Shown here piece by piece: positions 39,133 through 49,982 of a stretch of 64,000 bases of DNA. The stretch is taken from assembly GCA_029255685.2 (NCBI GenBank), contig CM055315.2, positions 49,567,358 through 49,631,357 on the forward strand, read 5' to 3'. The notes under the pieces were generated by a model that searched no databases, was not told where the DNA came from, and saw only the letters and a program-made list of their open reading frames with translations. Source of the DNA: Silene conica (lineage: Eukaryota > Streptophyta > Magnoliopsida > Caryophyllales > Caryophyllaceae). How positions within the stretch are numbered: the stretch's first letter is position 1; each line of letters begins with the position of its first letter. Both the position numbers and the translations under genes were made by a program.

Positions 39133-40486
39133 TTTTTTTTTTTTTGGTGAAATGTGAGTAGTAATATATATCATGAACATAGAAATACAAGGAGGTAAGG
39201 GGTTCAAGCCCCCTTACAGGCATTACATCTTAGACAGACATCTTTGAAACCATTCAATACATTGTTGATCATCCAGCTTATCTAATTTCTTAGCTATTCT
39301 TCCTCTAACCTCACGCTTGATATTGGATATCACTACTTCAGGTCTTAGGATGCATTCAAGGACCCGAGCTCCATTTCTCTGTTGCCAAACATGATATTGG
39401 AGAGCATTATAAACTGTCATCTGTACTTTCCAAAAAGGAGATGATCTGTTGCAGGAAGTAAGCTCACCAGTTGCAGGTATCTTCCCTCCAAACCAGTGTA
39501 TCAGGTAATCCTTCACCCTTGTAGTATAAGCATAATCTTCAAATAAATGTTCAATGGTCTACGGTTTGTCCTGGCATAACAAACAAAGCTCATCTGAGCA
39601 AATACCCAGACCAAATAGTTTGCTTCTTGTATTCATGCCTCCCTGTAATCTCAGCCAAGACACAATGGAATGTTTAGGTACATTCCAAGAGTTCCAGACA
39701 GCAGCAGCCCAGGTTTGATGAGTACTTTGGGGATTAAGCCAATTATAGCCTATTTTGACAGAGTATCCATTAGGATGTGCAGTCCACACATTATCAGAAA
39801 ACCCTTGTTTCAGGTCCTCCTTCACCTTACAAATGCTTTTCCACACCCATGGAGAATCAGGGGGAGGAGAGTAATCATGCCATTGTTGCTCTTTGAGATA
39901 GATAGCCTGCACCCATCTAATCCACAATCTATCAGCATTGGTATAAAGCCAGTTAACAAGTTTACCAACAGATGCTTTGTTCCATAATTCAGCATTTTTT
40001 ATACCAAGACCCCCCATCTCCTTGGCAGTAGTCACTTTGTCCCATGCCACCAAGGGGACCCTATGAAATTCTGAGGAACCATCCCATAAGAAATTTCTAC
40101 ATATAGCAGAAATCCTTTTGATCACACTCTTTGGAAAAACAAAGAGTTGAGCCCAGTAATTATGTAGTGTATTGAGCACTGCATTAATCAAAGTTAGTCT
40201 GCCAGCATAAGATAGCGTTTTAGCCCCTAGGCTTCTGATCTTAGCAACCAATTTCTCAGTAATAGAAGTACAATCTTGCTTAGAGAGCTTCCCTGGCTGG
40301 ATGGGCACTCCCAGATATCTAAAAGGAAATGAGCCTTCCCTGAAACCAGTTACCTGTTTAATGCCAGTCTTTAGGTCTTCATCCATCCCACTAAAGTAGA
40401 TCTCAGACTTAGAGTTATTCATGCTAAGTCCAGTAGCCTTTGAGAAGGAAGCACAGGCCCTCATGAGTTGCCATATGGAGGCTGGA
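39133..40486 (-). mobile_element. 5'-truncated LINE (non-LTR retrotransposon), 1354 bp
   Basis: A poly-T run (39133-39145) is the minus-strand poly(A) tail. The 14-bp target duplication ATGATGTTTGATTG lies at 39119-39132 and 40487-40500. Interior A has the empty site near 35450. Only the 3' part of the RT frame is present, typical of abortive target-primed reverse transcription. Confidence 0.93.
39223..40486 (-). pseudogene. LINE RT C-terminal part with zinc-binding RVT domain, one stop
   Basis: The minus-strand frame begins inside the RT thumb region (MRACASFSKATGLSMNNSKS, then FRYLGVPIQPGKLS) and continues through LTLINAVLNTLHNYWAQLF to the zf-RVT-like segment (VPKHSIVSWLRLQGGMNTR, LCLLCQDKP). 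It is halted by an in-frame TAG at about 39559 and continues in the same frame as HLFEDYAYTTR and on to a stop at 39223. The catalytic part of RT and the endonuclease are absent. No activity is possible from this copy. Confidence 0.9.
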
Positions 40487-41153
40487 ATGATGTTTGATTG
40501 TTGAAATTGTAAGTTATGCAAGTTTCTATACAAAAGTCTAATTAGATATGAAATTGTTCCGCATGATATAAATCTCTTATTTTGCAAGTTATATTTATTA
40601 CTGGTGTTATGATAAGTGATGTAATGTGAGTAGATGAGAAATGTATCTATGTGATTTGAACCTATTTATACCTAGAAATACTAAGCTGACTTGCTAGTCT
40701 ATGATTGGTGTGTATCTCGTGCAATGATTTAAGTTGTCAAGTACGAACTATGAGTTAGCTGATTGTCTACATTGGTGTAAATGTGTTAAGTTGTGTTAAA
40801 AAATTTCCAAAGTTATACAAGTGTTAGTTACCTTAATTTTATTCTGACTGCATAGCATGAAATTGACAAATAAGTTTCGTTGCCTTAAAAGCTGGATGCT
40901 AGTTGTCCAGTAGAGTAATTAACTTATCCGATGATTTGTGACTGTTGTTTCGGTGATCTTCTTGAGCATTGAATGTGGAATTTTATAATGGGGTTACGGG
41001 GACGTAACCATATTTTAAGGAGGATAGGATTGTAAAATCTAGATGGTTTACGATCTGGCTAAGTGGTATGTTATGTTTGGCTGACTGAGATTGACCATGC
41101 ATGGAGTCTGCTGTTTTAATTTGCTATGTTTTGGTCAATGTTGCGGTTCTTTA

Positions 41154-42151
41154 TGTTGGGGCTGGTGTCCTTGACAATTAAGTACAATGACTTATTAAAT
41201 CTCTTTAAGGATCACAAGGGCATACTTCTGTATTATTACCAGTTGATCCACGTTTATCAATAACGGTTGGCTTGCTAGATAAGTTTGACGTTATTGTCAT
41301 ACGGATGGCGGTGGTCAACTGGTCCCTATACGTCACACCTATAGGACACGTTTGAGAGATGTGAAGGTATGAAAATACAGTCACATTTTGCCGGATATGA
41401 CTAAACGGTTAGTCAGAGGTATTGACTATTAAATTAGTCAATAAGATGTTGAGAATTATTATTTAATACGGATTAAATAATTTTAGCTAATACGGATTAC
41501 AAGATTAATTCGTAAATTAAATATAAACAGTTATATTTAATTAAATATTATATTCGCAAATTAATATAAACAGTTATATTAATTTAGGTAATTATACAAT
41601 ATCGTATTTTATCAGACCATTATTAATATATCGACTGTATTAATAACTGATAACATGTTACGATTTATAAATTAAACCCGCGAAATATATTAAAGCTAAT
41701 TGGGTCGAATCACGCATTGGGATAAGGTAAGAGTGGAAAGCCCACTCCTACCCAAACCCCAATTCGGCCGAAATAACTATATAAGGAGGAGGACTCTCCT
41801 TATATCAGTTACTCTTGTTGCACTGTAACATAATTCTCAAAAGAAAATTAGGGTTTTGAGAGCATTCTTCTCCCAAAACCTCAGATCTCACATCTAAAAA
41901 CCTCAAGGGCTCTCCCTATATTGCAAGGCAATTGGAGAGGATTTCTAGCACACGCGGCCACGTCTCAGACTAAGTCTTGGGTGCAAGTTATAGGAGGGAA
42001 TTTGCATTAATTCCTGTTCTTAGGCCTTTTTGCGCGAGGACTAAAGGTTGTACTTCTTTTCTCATGTTTTTAATCTTATGACGATATTCACAGTTGTATA
42101 TTTCATTATAATCCTGTATTTTTGGGGTGAATACGCGTTTTATTCCCCACA
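41154..42151 (+). repeat. 5' LTR of copia 3 (998 bp)
   Basis: Same length as, and apparently identical to, 48791-49788. A TATA box (TATATAA, 41778-41784) sits in the second half, so the U3/R border is expected about 30 bases downstream. Confidence 0.95.
41778..41784 (+). promoter_or_regulatory. TATA box of the copia 3 LTR promoter
   Basis: TATATAAGG context in an otherwise mixed-composition stretch of the LTR. The 3' LTR has the same motif at 49415-49421. The start site itself is inferred, not seen. Confidence 0.6.
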
Positions 42152-42153
42152 AG

Positions 42154-42165
42154 TGGTATCAGAGC
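42154..42165 (+). other. Primer-binding site of copia 3 (tRNA-iMet)
   Basis: TGGTATCAGAGC, two bases after the 5' LTR. Confidence 0.93.
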
Positions 42166-43896
42166 CTTAGGCCATGAAAATTTTACAATTGTGTCTTTCA
42201 TAAGCTTTAAAATTTTGAAAACCGTACCTTCTGTCGAAGGCACTCGATCGAGTCCCTGTGACACTCGATCGAGTGCCATCGTACCAGGCTGCCGTGCGTG
42301 GGTTTTTAGTGAGAAATCGATCTTGTTTTCGATTCTAATTTGCATATTGTTAATTAATCGATATTTTTAGCAATATGTAAATCTTTTGTTGTTGTTTATA
42401 TATGATTTACAAGTTTTAAATCCAAGTTATAAACTCGTTTTAATTTAAAAAGTGCAGCGATTTGCAATTTTACGAGCCACTCGATCGAGCCATGCTGCAC
42501 TCGATCGAGTGACCCTGACACTCGATCGAGTGCCCCTGTTACTCGATCGAGTGCTCTCGTTTCGGGGTATCTATTTTCGAAAATAACTTGTTTTCTTATT
42601 TTCACATGGCTTAAAATAATATACTGTATACGGAAATAGTATATTATTTAGTGAAACGGTTCACCCTTGTTTGATACATATTGTTTTTAAAGCAGTTTAA
42701 AACAATGGATTATATGTTTATTAAAATTGGTGATTAAAACGGTATAGTCACTTAATTTTAATCTAAAAAGGTGGTTTGGTATAAATTTATCATAATAACA
42801 GTATTATGTCATGTATAAATTTTATTTAGTTGATGCATTTTATTTATCGTCTTGTGAATGCCTTGAATGCTTTCAATAACGTATTTAATTTTTGCAAACG
42901 GTTGTAACTTAGTGTGGCCTTAGAAGATTGTGTTACCGTAATGATGGGACACGATCTTGCTTGTAATTTTGAGATCTTGAATCTCCGTTTTGGGTTTTTG
43001 CCATGTAATTACTTTTGTATTTAAATTAGAATGTATCTAGGATTGCTTTTGTAATTTAAATTAGTAATTTTGCGAAGACCAAAGAGAAGACGGAGACCGG
43101 ATGCTCACTCCCGCTGCAAGGACCAAGATGGAACATCAAGACAAGCTTCTAGGGTCCAACGGTGGATTCCAAGTTGTTTTATGTTTATTTTGGTAGGATA
43201 GGCCACACTAGGACTTTTATTTACGTTTATTGCATTTATCTTTATGCTTTCATCGATAATAGCTTGCATCATATTCCGCCTAAAAACCAAACCACCTATA
43301 TCATGCCTGAAAACTGACTCATGTAGAGGTCTCGCGTTAGTTTTCTGTGACAATACAGATGTCACATGTCATTTAAAGCCATCACTTTATTTAATTCATT
43401 CACGCTATGCTAGTTTTTAGTTCACTTAAATATGAATAAATAAAAGTTGATGGGGTCTTCCTCGTAAAACCAAAAATTGAGATTAGTCTTTATAAATCAG
43501 CCTCCCATGAATCCCTTCTTCGTCGGTAGGCATAATATGACCCCTTCTACGTCGGGTAAGTGGGAACAGATGATTTATTTTATCTCAACATCATGGTCAC
43601 TCGATAATATTCCAGTGACTGAGATGGACTAATAGATAGGATTTACGGAAATCTATCGACCAAGAGTTCCAACGATTGGAATTAGCCAAACTGTGGGCTT
43701 ATCAATATACGGAAATTGAGTCTTGGGATCGTTTATATAATTCTTGAGGGAGATCAATTATATAAATGCATGAGTCTACGAGTTTAAATTCACATTTAAT
43801 ATAGACTTAAATCACAACAATAAGTTGCTTATATGGTTTTGTTTTATCTTCTTTTTCAGTGTAGAACACGTTCAATAAAACTGCTGTAAAACTAAA
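42166..43896 (+). other. Long leader of copia 3
   Basis: About 1.7 kb between PBS and start codon with no coding motif. It holds six copies of the palindrome ACTCGATCGAGT (one with a terminal change) in two clusters, 42242-42274 and 42479-42552. Nothing else recognised. Confidence 0.75.
42242..42552 (+). repeat. Six 12-bp palindromes spaced about 21 bp in two clusters
   Basis: ACTCGATCGAGT or a one-base variant starts at 42242, 42263, 42479, 42499, 42520 and 42541. Spacing inside clusters is 20-21 bp. Confidence 0.9.
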
Positions 43897-46800
43897 ATGG
43901 CTGGTGAAGACCCAATGCCAAGTGCCAAGCTAGCACGTGAATCCTGGCTAAAAGCCTTCATGGACTCCATGAATCAGTCAACTAGACTGAGGAATGATGG
44001 GTCAAACTTCTCTGACTGGGAGGCAGCACTACGGAATGCTGCCATTGCTGACGGAAAGCTCAAGTTCTTAACTGAGCCCATTCCGCCAAACCCAGGAACT
44101 GGAGCTAGAGCCAACGAAATTCGCGCTCATAGCGATTTCGTTATGGAAGCGGGTGCGATAAAGAACGTACTCATCTATGCAATGGAATCCAATTTGCAAA
44201 GACGCTTCATAACCCATGGTGCAAACAAGATTTTCACCACGCTCACTAACGAATTCTCCAAGGCTCCGAGAATCGTTTCTTATGAGCATACCTGTCGCTT
44301 CTTTGAGGCGAAACTCCAGAAGGGCCAAGCTGTTAGCCCACATATTCTCAACATGATTGAGAATATCGAGAAACTGGAGTCCCTAAACTGCAAGATCAGT
44401 GAGAACATCATCGTTGATCGCATGCTTCATTCGCTTCATGACGGGTTCGCCCTCTTTAGGGCCAACTACTACATGAACGACATGAAGAAGACTCCCCATG
44501 AGCTCCACTCCCTTCTCGTACAGACTGAGAAGGATCTTAAGTTGAGTGGGAGTCTTAAGCAGGATGTTCTCATGATCTCCAGTAAGGGGAAAGGTAAAGG
44601 GAAGGCTAAAGCTCAGGGCGACCTAGCAGTAGGTAAGCCCAGGTTCAAGAAACCAGGATTTGCAAAGAGTGGGCCTGGTGAGTCGAGTAACTCACAAGGC
44701 AAGACAAAGAGCAAGGATACAAGCATGGAATGTCACCATTGCCACAAGACTGGGCATTGGAGGCGCTCATGCCCCGTGTATCGCGAGGACATTAAGGCAG
44801 GCCGTGTTACTCCTGTTGGTATGTCTTCTTCTTCTTTTATTCACATGATTGAGATTAACCACGCAAGTTGCGGAACTTGGGTACTTGATACTGGTTGTGG
44901 TTCTCATCTATGTAATCATGTGCAGGGCCTCCGAAACCAAGAACCCCTAATCAAGGGTGAGGTGGACCTGCGTGTCGGGAATGGAGCACGTGTGGCTGCA
45001 GTCTCGAAGGGAACATACGTAATCCAGCTTCCAAGTGGATTCGAGTTATTTTTGTATAACTGTTATTATGTTCCTAGTTTATCCAAAAACATTATTTCAG
45101 TTTCTGCACTTGACAAACTCGGATTTTCATTTGTAATAGAGAATAATAGCTGTATTTTCTCCTTACACAATATGATTTATGGCAAGGCAGTTTCCATGAA
45201 TGGAATTTATGTTTTAGATCAAACTACCGAGATATTACATGTGAATAATAAAAGAATAAAGGTAGGTGACAAAGATCAAACTTACCTATGGCATTGTCGA
45301 ATGGGACACATAAATGAGAAACGCGTTAAACAGCTCATACAGAATGGAGCTATTTCGCCCTTTGATTTCGAATCATATGGCACGTGTGAATCATGTCTCA
45401 TCGGCAAAATGACTCGTATTTCCTTCAAAGGTGTTGGAATGCGCGCTGCCGACCTATTAGGACTCATACATACGGACGTATGTGGCCCTATGTCGATCAA
45501 CGCACGAGATGGCTATAGGTATTTCATCACTTTCACGGATGATTTGAGTAGATATGGCTATGTCTACTTGATGAAACATAAAAGTGAATCCTTTGGCAAG
45601 TTCAAAGAATACCAGAATCGGGTACAGAACCAGCTGGGTAGAAAGATTAAAGCACTACGTTCGGATCGTGGTGGTGAGTATCTTTCACACGAGTTTGATC
45701 AACACCTAAAAGACTGTGGGATCGTGCTACAGTTGACTCCACCTGGAACACCACAATTAAATGGTGTGTCCGAACGGAGAAATCGAACTTTACTCGATAT
45801 GGTTCGATCCATGATGAGTCACACCGTTGTGCCTGATTCATTGTGGGGCTATGCTCTTTTGTCAGCCGCTCTAATTCTTAACCGAAGTCCGTCTAAAGCT
45901 GTTGACAAGACTCCATTCGAGCTATGGAAGGGAACGGTCCCTAACTTGTCCTTTATTCGGGTTTGGGGCTGCGAGGCTTATGTCAAGTGGAGACACGAGG
46001 ATAAGCTCGGCCCGCGATCGGTCAAGACATACTTTATAGGCTACCCAAAGGGAACGTTTGGTCATTACTTCTACTCGCCTACCGAACAACGTGTTTTTGT
46101 TGCGGCTAGTGCGACGTTCTTAGAGAAAGAATTTCTCGAGAACAAGTCGAGTAATAGAACCTTCGAGTTATCGGAGGTTCAAGAACCAACTACCGAGCAA
46201 CCATTGGAGGAAACAGTACCTCCAACCGAGGCTGCGGTAGATATCCCTGAGGAACCTAGGAGGTCAGGAAGAGTCTCTATTCCACCGGACAGATACATTG
46301 GTATGGTCGAGGAACACGATACAGATGACGTCTTACTCCTAGAGGGTAACGAACCCACAACCTATAAAGGTGCCATGACCAGTTCTGACTCAAAACTATG
46401 GCTAGAAGCCATGCAATCCGAGATGGACTCCATGTATGAGAACAACGTGTGGGATCTTGTGGACCTACCTGCAAAGGTACGTCCCCTTCAATGCAAATGG
46501 CTTTACAAGATAAAGCATGCCGTGGAAGGACAACAAGATATCCATAAGGCTAGACTAGTTGCTAAAGGTTTCACCCAAGTGCCAGGCTTGCACTACGATG
46601 AGATCTTTGCACCCGTAGTCATGCTACGTTCCATTCGGATTATCTTAGCGATCGCCACATTTCATGATTATGAAATATGGCAAATGGACGTTAAAACCGC
46701 CTTCTTAAACGGTTATTTGGAGGAAGAGTTGTACATGGTACAACCCGAGGGTTTTATCGATTCAGCACATCCTAAGAAAGTTTGCAAGCTTAAGCGTTCC

Positions 46801-47928
46801 ATCTATGGACTTAAGCAAGCATCGCGGAGTTGGAATCATCGCTTCGACCAAGTGATAAAAGAGAATGGGTTCATTCGATCAGTCGAGGAACCATGTCTCT
46901 ATATCAAGTCGAGTGGGAGTAAGATTGTATTCCTAGTACTGTATGTCGATGACATACTCTTGATTGGGAATGACATACCTCTCTTATCTTCGGTTAAAGC
47001 ATGGTTGAAAAACCACTTCCAGATGAAAGATCTGGGAGAGGCACAAAGAATTTTGGGCATCCGTATCTACAGGGATAGATCACGACGGATGTTGTCTCTC
47101 AGTCAGGAGTCTTATATAGAGAAGATTCTGGAGAGATTCAGTATGACGAACTCCAAGAAGGGGTTCCTTCCTATGACTCCTGGGCTTCACTTGAGCAAGT
47201 CTCAAGAAGCTAAGTCAGTGGAAGAGAAAGAGCGCATGAGTCGGATTCCTTATGCTTCGGCAATAGGATCGATCATGTATGCCATGATATGCACACGTCC
47301 AGACGTTGCATATGCATTGAGTATGACAAGTCGATTCCAAGCTCATCCAGGTGAACAACACTGGATGGCCGTGAAAAACATTCTTAAGTACCTACGGAGG
47401 ACTAAAGATTGGGGATTGACTTTTGGAGGCGACTCGACGCTCTGCGCCACGGGTTACGCAGATGCTAGCTTCCAAACAGATCGAGATGACTCGAAATCTC
47501 AGTCTGGATTTGTCTTTACTCTTAATGGCGCTGCTGTCAGCTGGAAAAGTTCTAAACAGAGTGTTACAGCAGATTCTACGACTGAGTCCGAGTACTATGC
47601 CGCCTCAGAAGCAGCTAAGGAAGCAATATGGATGCGTCAATTCTTACAAGGACTATCAGTAGTGCCTAGTTCGAATGACCCAATCACCGTCTATTGTGAC
47701 AATAGTGGTGCCATCTTCCAAGCTAAGGAGCATAAGTCTAGCAGCAAGGCTAGGCATGTACAACGGAAAGCTCATCTAATCCGGGATTACGTGGAGCAAA
47801 AGGAGATTTTTATTGAAAAGATCGCTACGGATGACAACATAGCTGATCCTCTCACAAAAGCATTACCACGTGATAAGCATGAAGGGCACATCCATTCCAT
47901 GGGAATTGGATGTGTTCCCAAGTTGTAG
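43897..47928 (+). CDS. gag-pol: Copia 3 Gag-Pol polyprotein (intact)
   Basis: 1343 aa, no stop or frameshift. Domains in order: Gag (about 20-270, with basic GKGKGKAKA near 228); CCHC zinc knuckle (C279, C282, H287, C292); aspartic protease (DTG, D331); pre-integrase zinc region and integrase with D527, D590, E626 (a DD35E arrangement); reverse transcriptase with catalytic D931 and YVDD at 1016-1019; RNase H with D1189, the TTESEYYAAS segment and D1268. The order PR-IN-RT-RH defines Ty1/copia. The protein is expected to be cut by its own protease and to make virus-like particles and cDNA. The start ATG follows AACTAAA and gives the full Gag. The lineage inside copia is not assigned. All key residues are present, so activity is plausible but unproven. 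Confidence 0.96.
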   Translation: MAGEDPMPSAKLARESWLKAFMDSMNQSTRLRNDGSNFSDWEAALRNAAIADGKLKFLTEPIPPNPGTGARANEIRAHSDFVMEAGAIKNVLIYAMESNLQRRFITHGANKIFTTLTNEFSKAPRIVSYEHTCRFFEAKLQKGQAVSPHILNMIENIEKLESLNCKISENIIVDRMLHSLHDGFALFRANYYMNDMKKTPHELHSLLVQTEKDLKLSGSLKQDVLMISSKGKGKGKAKAQGDLAVGKPRFKKPGFAKSGPGESSNSQGKTKSKDTSMECHHCHKTGHWRRSCPVYREDIKAGRVTPVGMSSSSFIHMIEINHASCGTWVLDTGCGSHLCNHVQGLRNQEPLIKGEVDLRVGNGARVAAVSKGTYVIQLPSGFELFLYNCYYVPSLSKNIISVSALDKLGFSFVIENNSCIFSLHNMIYGKAVSMNGIYVLDQTTEILHVNNKRIKVGDKDQTYLWHCRMGHINEKRVKQLIQNGAISPFDFESYGTCESCLIGKMTRISFKGVGMRAADLLGLIHTDVCGPMSINARDGYRYFITFTDDLSRYGYVYLMKHKSESFGKFKEYQNRVQNQLGRKIKALRSDRGGEYLSHEFDQHLKDCGIVLQLTPPGTPQLNGVSERRNRTLLDMVRSMMSHTVVPDSLWGYALLSAALILNRSPSKAVDKTPFELWKGTVPNLSFIRVWGCEAYVKWRHEDKLGPRSVKTYFIGYPKGTFGHYFYSPTEQRVFVAASATFLEKEFLENKSSNRTFELSEVQEPTTEQPLEETVPPTEAAVDIPEEPRRSGRVSIPPDRYIGMVEEHDTDDVLLLEGNEPTTYKGAMTSSDSKLWLEAMQSEMDSMYENNVWDLVDLPAKVRPLQCKWLYKIKHAVEGQQDIHKARLVAKGFTQVPGLHYDEIFAPVVMLRSIRIILAIATFHDYEIWQMDVKTAFLNGYLEEELYMVQPEGFIDSAHPKKVCKLKRSIYGLKQASRSWNHRFDQVIKENGFIRSVEEPCLYIKSSGSKIVFLVLYVDDILLIGNDIPLLSSVKAWLKNHFQMKDLGEAQRILGIRIYRDRSRRMLSLSQESYIEKILERFSMTNSKKGFLPMTPGLHLSKSQEAKSVEEKERMSRIPYASAIGSIMYAMICTRPDVAYALSMTSRFQAHPGEQHWMAVKNILKYLRRTKDWGLTFGGDSTLCATGYADASFQTDRDDSKSQSGFVFTLNGAAVSWKSSKQSVTADSTTESEYYAASEAAKEAIWMRQFLQGLSVVPSSNDPITVYCDNSGAIFQAKEHKSSSKARHVQRKAHLIRDYVEQKEIFIEKIATDDNIADPLTKALPRDKHEGHIHSMGIGCVPKL

Positions 47929-48790
47929 TACTATTTTATGAATTCATGTAATAATTCATTTTCTCGTGTACTCTATTCAACCTTATTGTTATGATATAAA
48001 ATGTTTTGTTTTTCATGTGGAATTGTACGCCAATTTTGAACACCACAAAGTGAACTGATTAACATTACATCGTTTTGGTCCTTGATTACCCACTTGAGCT
48101 GATAACTCAGGTAATCATTTTGTGACGTTGGTTGATGGTGGGTTCAACGAGCCATAAGTCACGTGGATGACTGACCAATCACAAAGGCGAGTTATACGGA
48201 TATCTCGTAGGACACCCCGTGACATCGTTATGGAGTCCTAAATGTTTTATAACATTGGATGCCAGGTCGTGGATAGGACCTCCATAGTGTTCCTTAGAGT
48301 CGAGTCTTTTGACTTTCAACTGTTTCCTGAGATTAAGACAGATTTTGGGTAACTTTGGTTTCTTTCCCACGGTCACCGTAACAGGGGCCAAGAGGATTTT
48401 TTCTGGGTTATTTCATGCTGGGCGATATCGGCAGGATTCGAGTTGAGGGAAATATCCAAACCCTTATCAGGATTTTATCATTTCTCAGGGCCACTCGAGG
48501 AGTAGTAACTGAAATGCATGGCCATGCTCGAATACATATTCGTTTTATCAGTTAAGTTACTCTCTAGTCGGGGAAACCACTCTTGATACAGATCGCTTGT
48601 GAGATACGACCTTTGCGAATACGGATTTGCAAATTGTCTTACATTGAGTGGGAGAAATTTTAAAAGGATATGAGATTCGGTTATCGCACCTACACTTGTA
48701 CGGACAAGTGGGAGTTTGTTGGAGATTGTGTCCTCCACATGTAGTGTGATAACGTCATTGAACATACCCTTGTACGGACAAGTGGGAGAT
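47929..48790 (+). other. 3' UTR of copia 3 with doubled hairpin and purine tract
   Basis: 862 bp. It ends with CTTGTACGGACAAG and GTGGGAGAT directly at the 3' LTR. A second copy (CTTGTACGGACAAGTGGGAG then TTTGTTGGAG) lies about 75 bp upstream. No sense coding sequence is seen. Confidence 0.8.
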
Positions 48791-49788
48791 TGTTGGGGCT
48801 GGTGTCCTTGACAATTAAGTACAATGACTTATTAAATCTCTTTAAGGATCACAAGGGCATACTTCTGTATTATTACCAGTTGATCCACGTTTATCAATAA
48901 CGGTTGGCTTGCTAGATAAGTTTGACGTTATTGTCATACGGATGGCGGTGGTCAACTGGTCCCTATACGTCACACCTATAGGACACGTTTGAGAGATGTG
49001 AAGGTATGAAAATACAGTCACATTTTGCCGGATATGACTAAACGGTTAGTCAGAGGTATTGACTATTAAATTAGTCAATAAGATGTTGAGAATTATTATT
49101 TAATACGGATTAAATAATTTTAGCTAATACGGATTACAAGATTAATTCGTAAATTAAATATAAACAGTTATATTTAATTAAATATTATATTCGCAAATTA
49201 ATATAAACAGTTATATTAATTTAGGTAATTATACAATATCGTATTTTATCAGACCATTATTAATATATCGACTGTATTAATAACTGATAACATGTTACGA
49301 TTTATAAATTAAACCCGCGAAATATATTAAAGCTAATTGGGTCGAATCACGCATTGGGATAAGGTAAGAGTGGAAAGCCCACTCCTACCCAAACCCCAAT
49401 TCGGCCGAAATAACTATATAAGGAGGAGGACTCTCCTTATATCAGTTACTCTTGTTGCACTGTAACATAATTCTCAAAAGAAAATTAGGGTTTTGAGAGC
49501 ATTCTTCTCCCAAAACCTCAGATCTCACATCTAAAAACCTCAAGGGCTCTCCCTATATTGCAAGGCAATTGGAGAGGATTTCTAGCACACGCGGCCACGT
49601 CTCAGACTAAGTCTTGGGTGCAAGTTATAGGAGGGAATTTGCATTAATTCCTGTTCTTAGGCCTTTTTGCGCGAGGACTAAAGGTTGTACTTCTTTTCTC
49701 ATGTTTTTAATCTTATGACGATATTCACAGTTGTATATTTCATTATAATCCTGTATTTTTGGGGTGAATACGCGTTTTATTCCCCACA
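48791..49788 (+). repeat. 3' LTR of copia 3 (998 bp)
   Basis: Follows the PPT, ends CCCCACA, then cttta. TATA box at 49415-49421. No difference from the 5' LTR was found by eye. Confidence 0.95.
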
Positions 49789-49982
49789 CTTTAAGTGTCA
49801 TATAATTCTGTCGTATGTTAAACTTTGCGGACAAAGTTTCTTAAGGGAGATAGAACGTAACACTTCGCATTTTAGAGCTTATGTATATGTACTACTTGTG
49901 TTTGTCTTACGCTTGTGGGGTGTTTTGTTATCGTTGCGGGGTGGCGAACTTCGGGGCGAAGTTCATTTTAAGGAGGGAAGAC

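Larger units (their letters stand above)
41154..49788 (+). mobile_element. Copia 3: complete, apparently intact Ty1/copia retrotransposon
   Basis: 8635 bp with 998-bp LTRs (TGTTGGGG...CCCCACA), PBS, a 1.7-kb leader, one uninterrupted polyprotein frame, a 3' UTR with PPT, and target duplication cttta (41149-41153 and 49789-49793). The undisturbed target is visible in interior A near 36090. The two LTRs look identical by eye, pointing to very recent insertion. Copia 2 is an old member of the same family. Confidence 0.95.
37602..49982 (+). other. Array interior B, non-coding, carrying LINE and copia 3
   Basis: Native pieces are 37602-39132, 40487-41153 and 49789-49982; the PBS is at 37605-37616. 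It follows interior A base for base apart from scattered changes and the two insertions. Its three hairpin modules fall at 40992-41009, 49821-49838 and 49947-49963; copia 3 separates the first from the other two. Confidence 0.88.

Noticed and set aside
48478-48765. A 95-codon antisense frame in the copia 3 3' UTR, with a matching 95-codon frame in copia 2 (17890-18177), and a 70-codon pair (48179-48391 and 18265-18477)
   Set aside because: The two 95-aa frames differ at about nine or ten bases and nearly all change the amino acid. There is no sign of protein constraint; openness follows from recent common origin.
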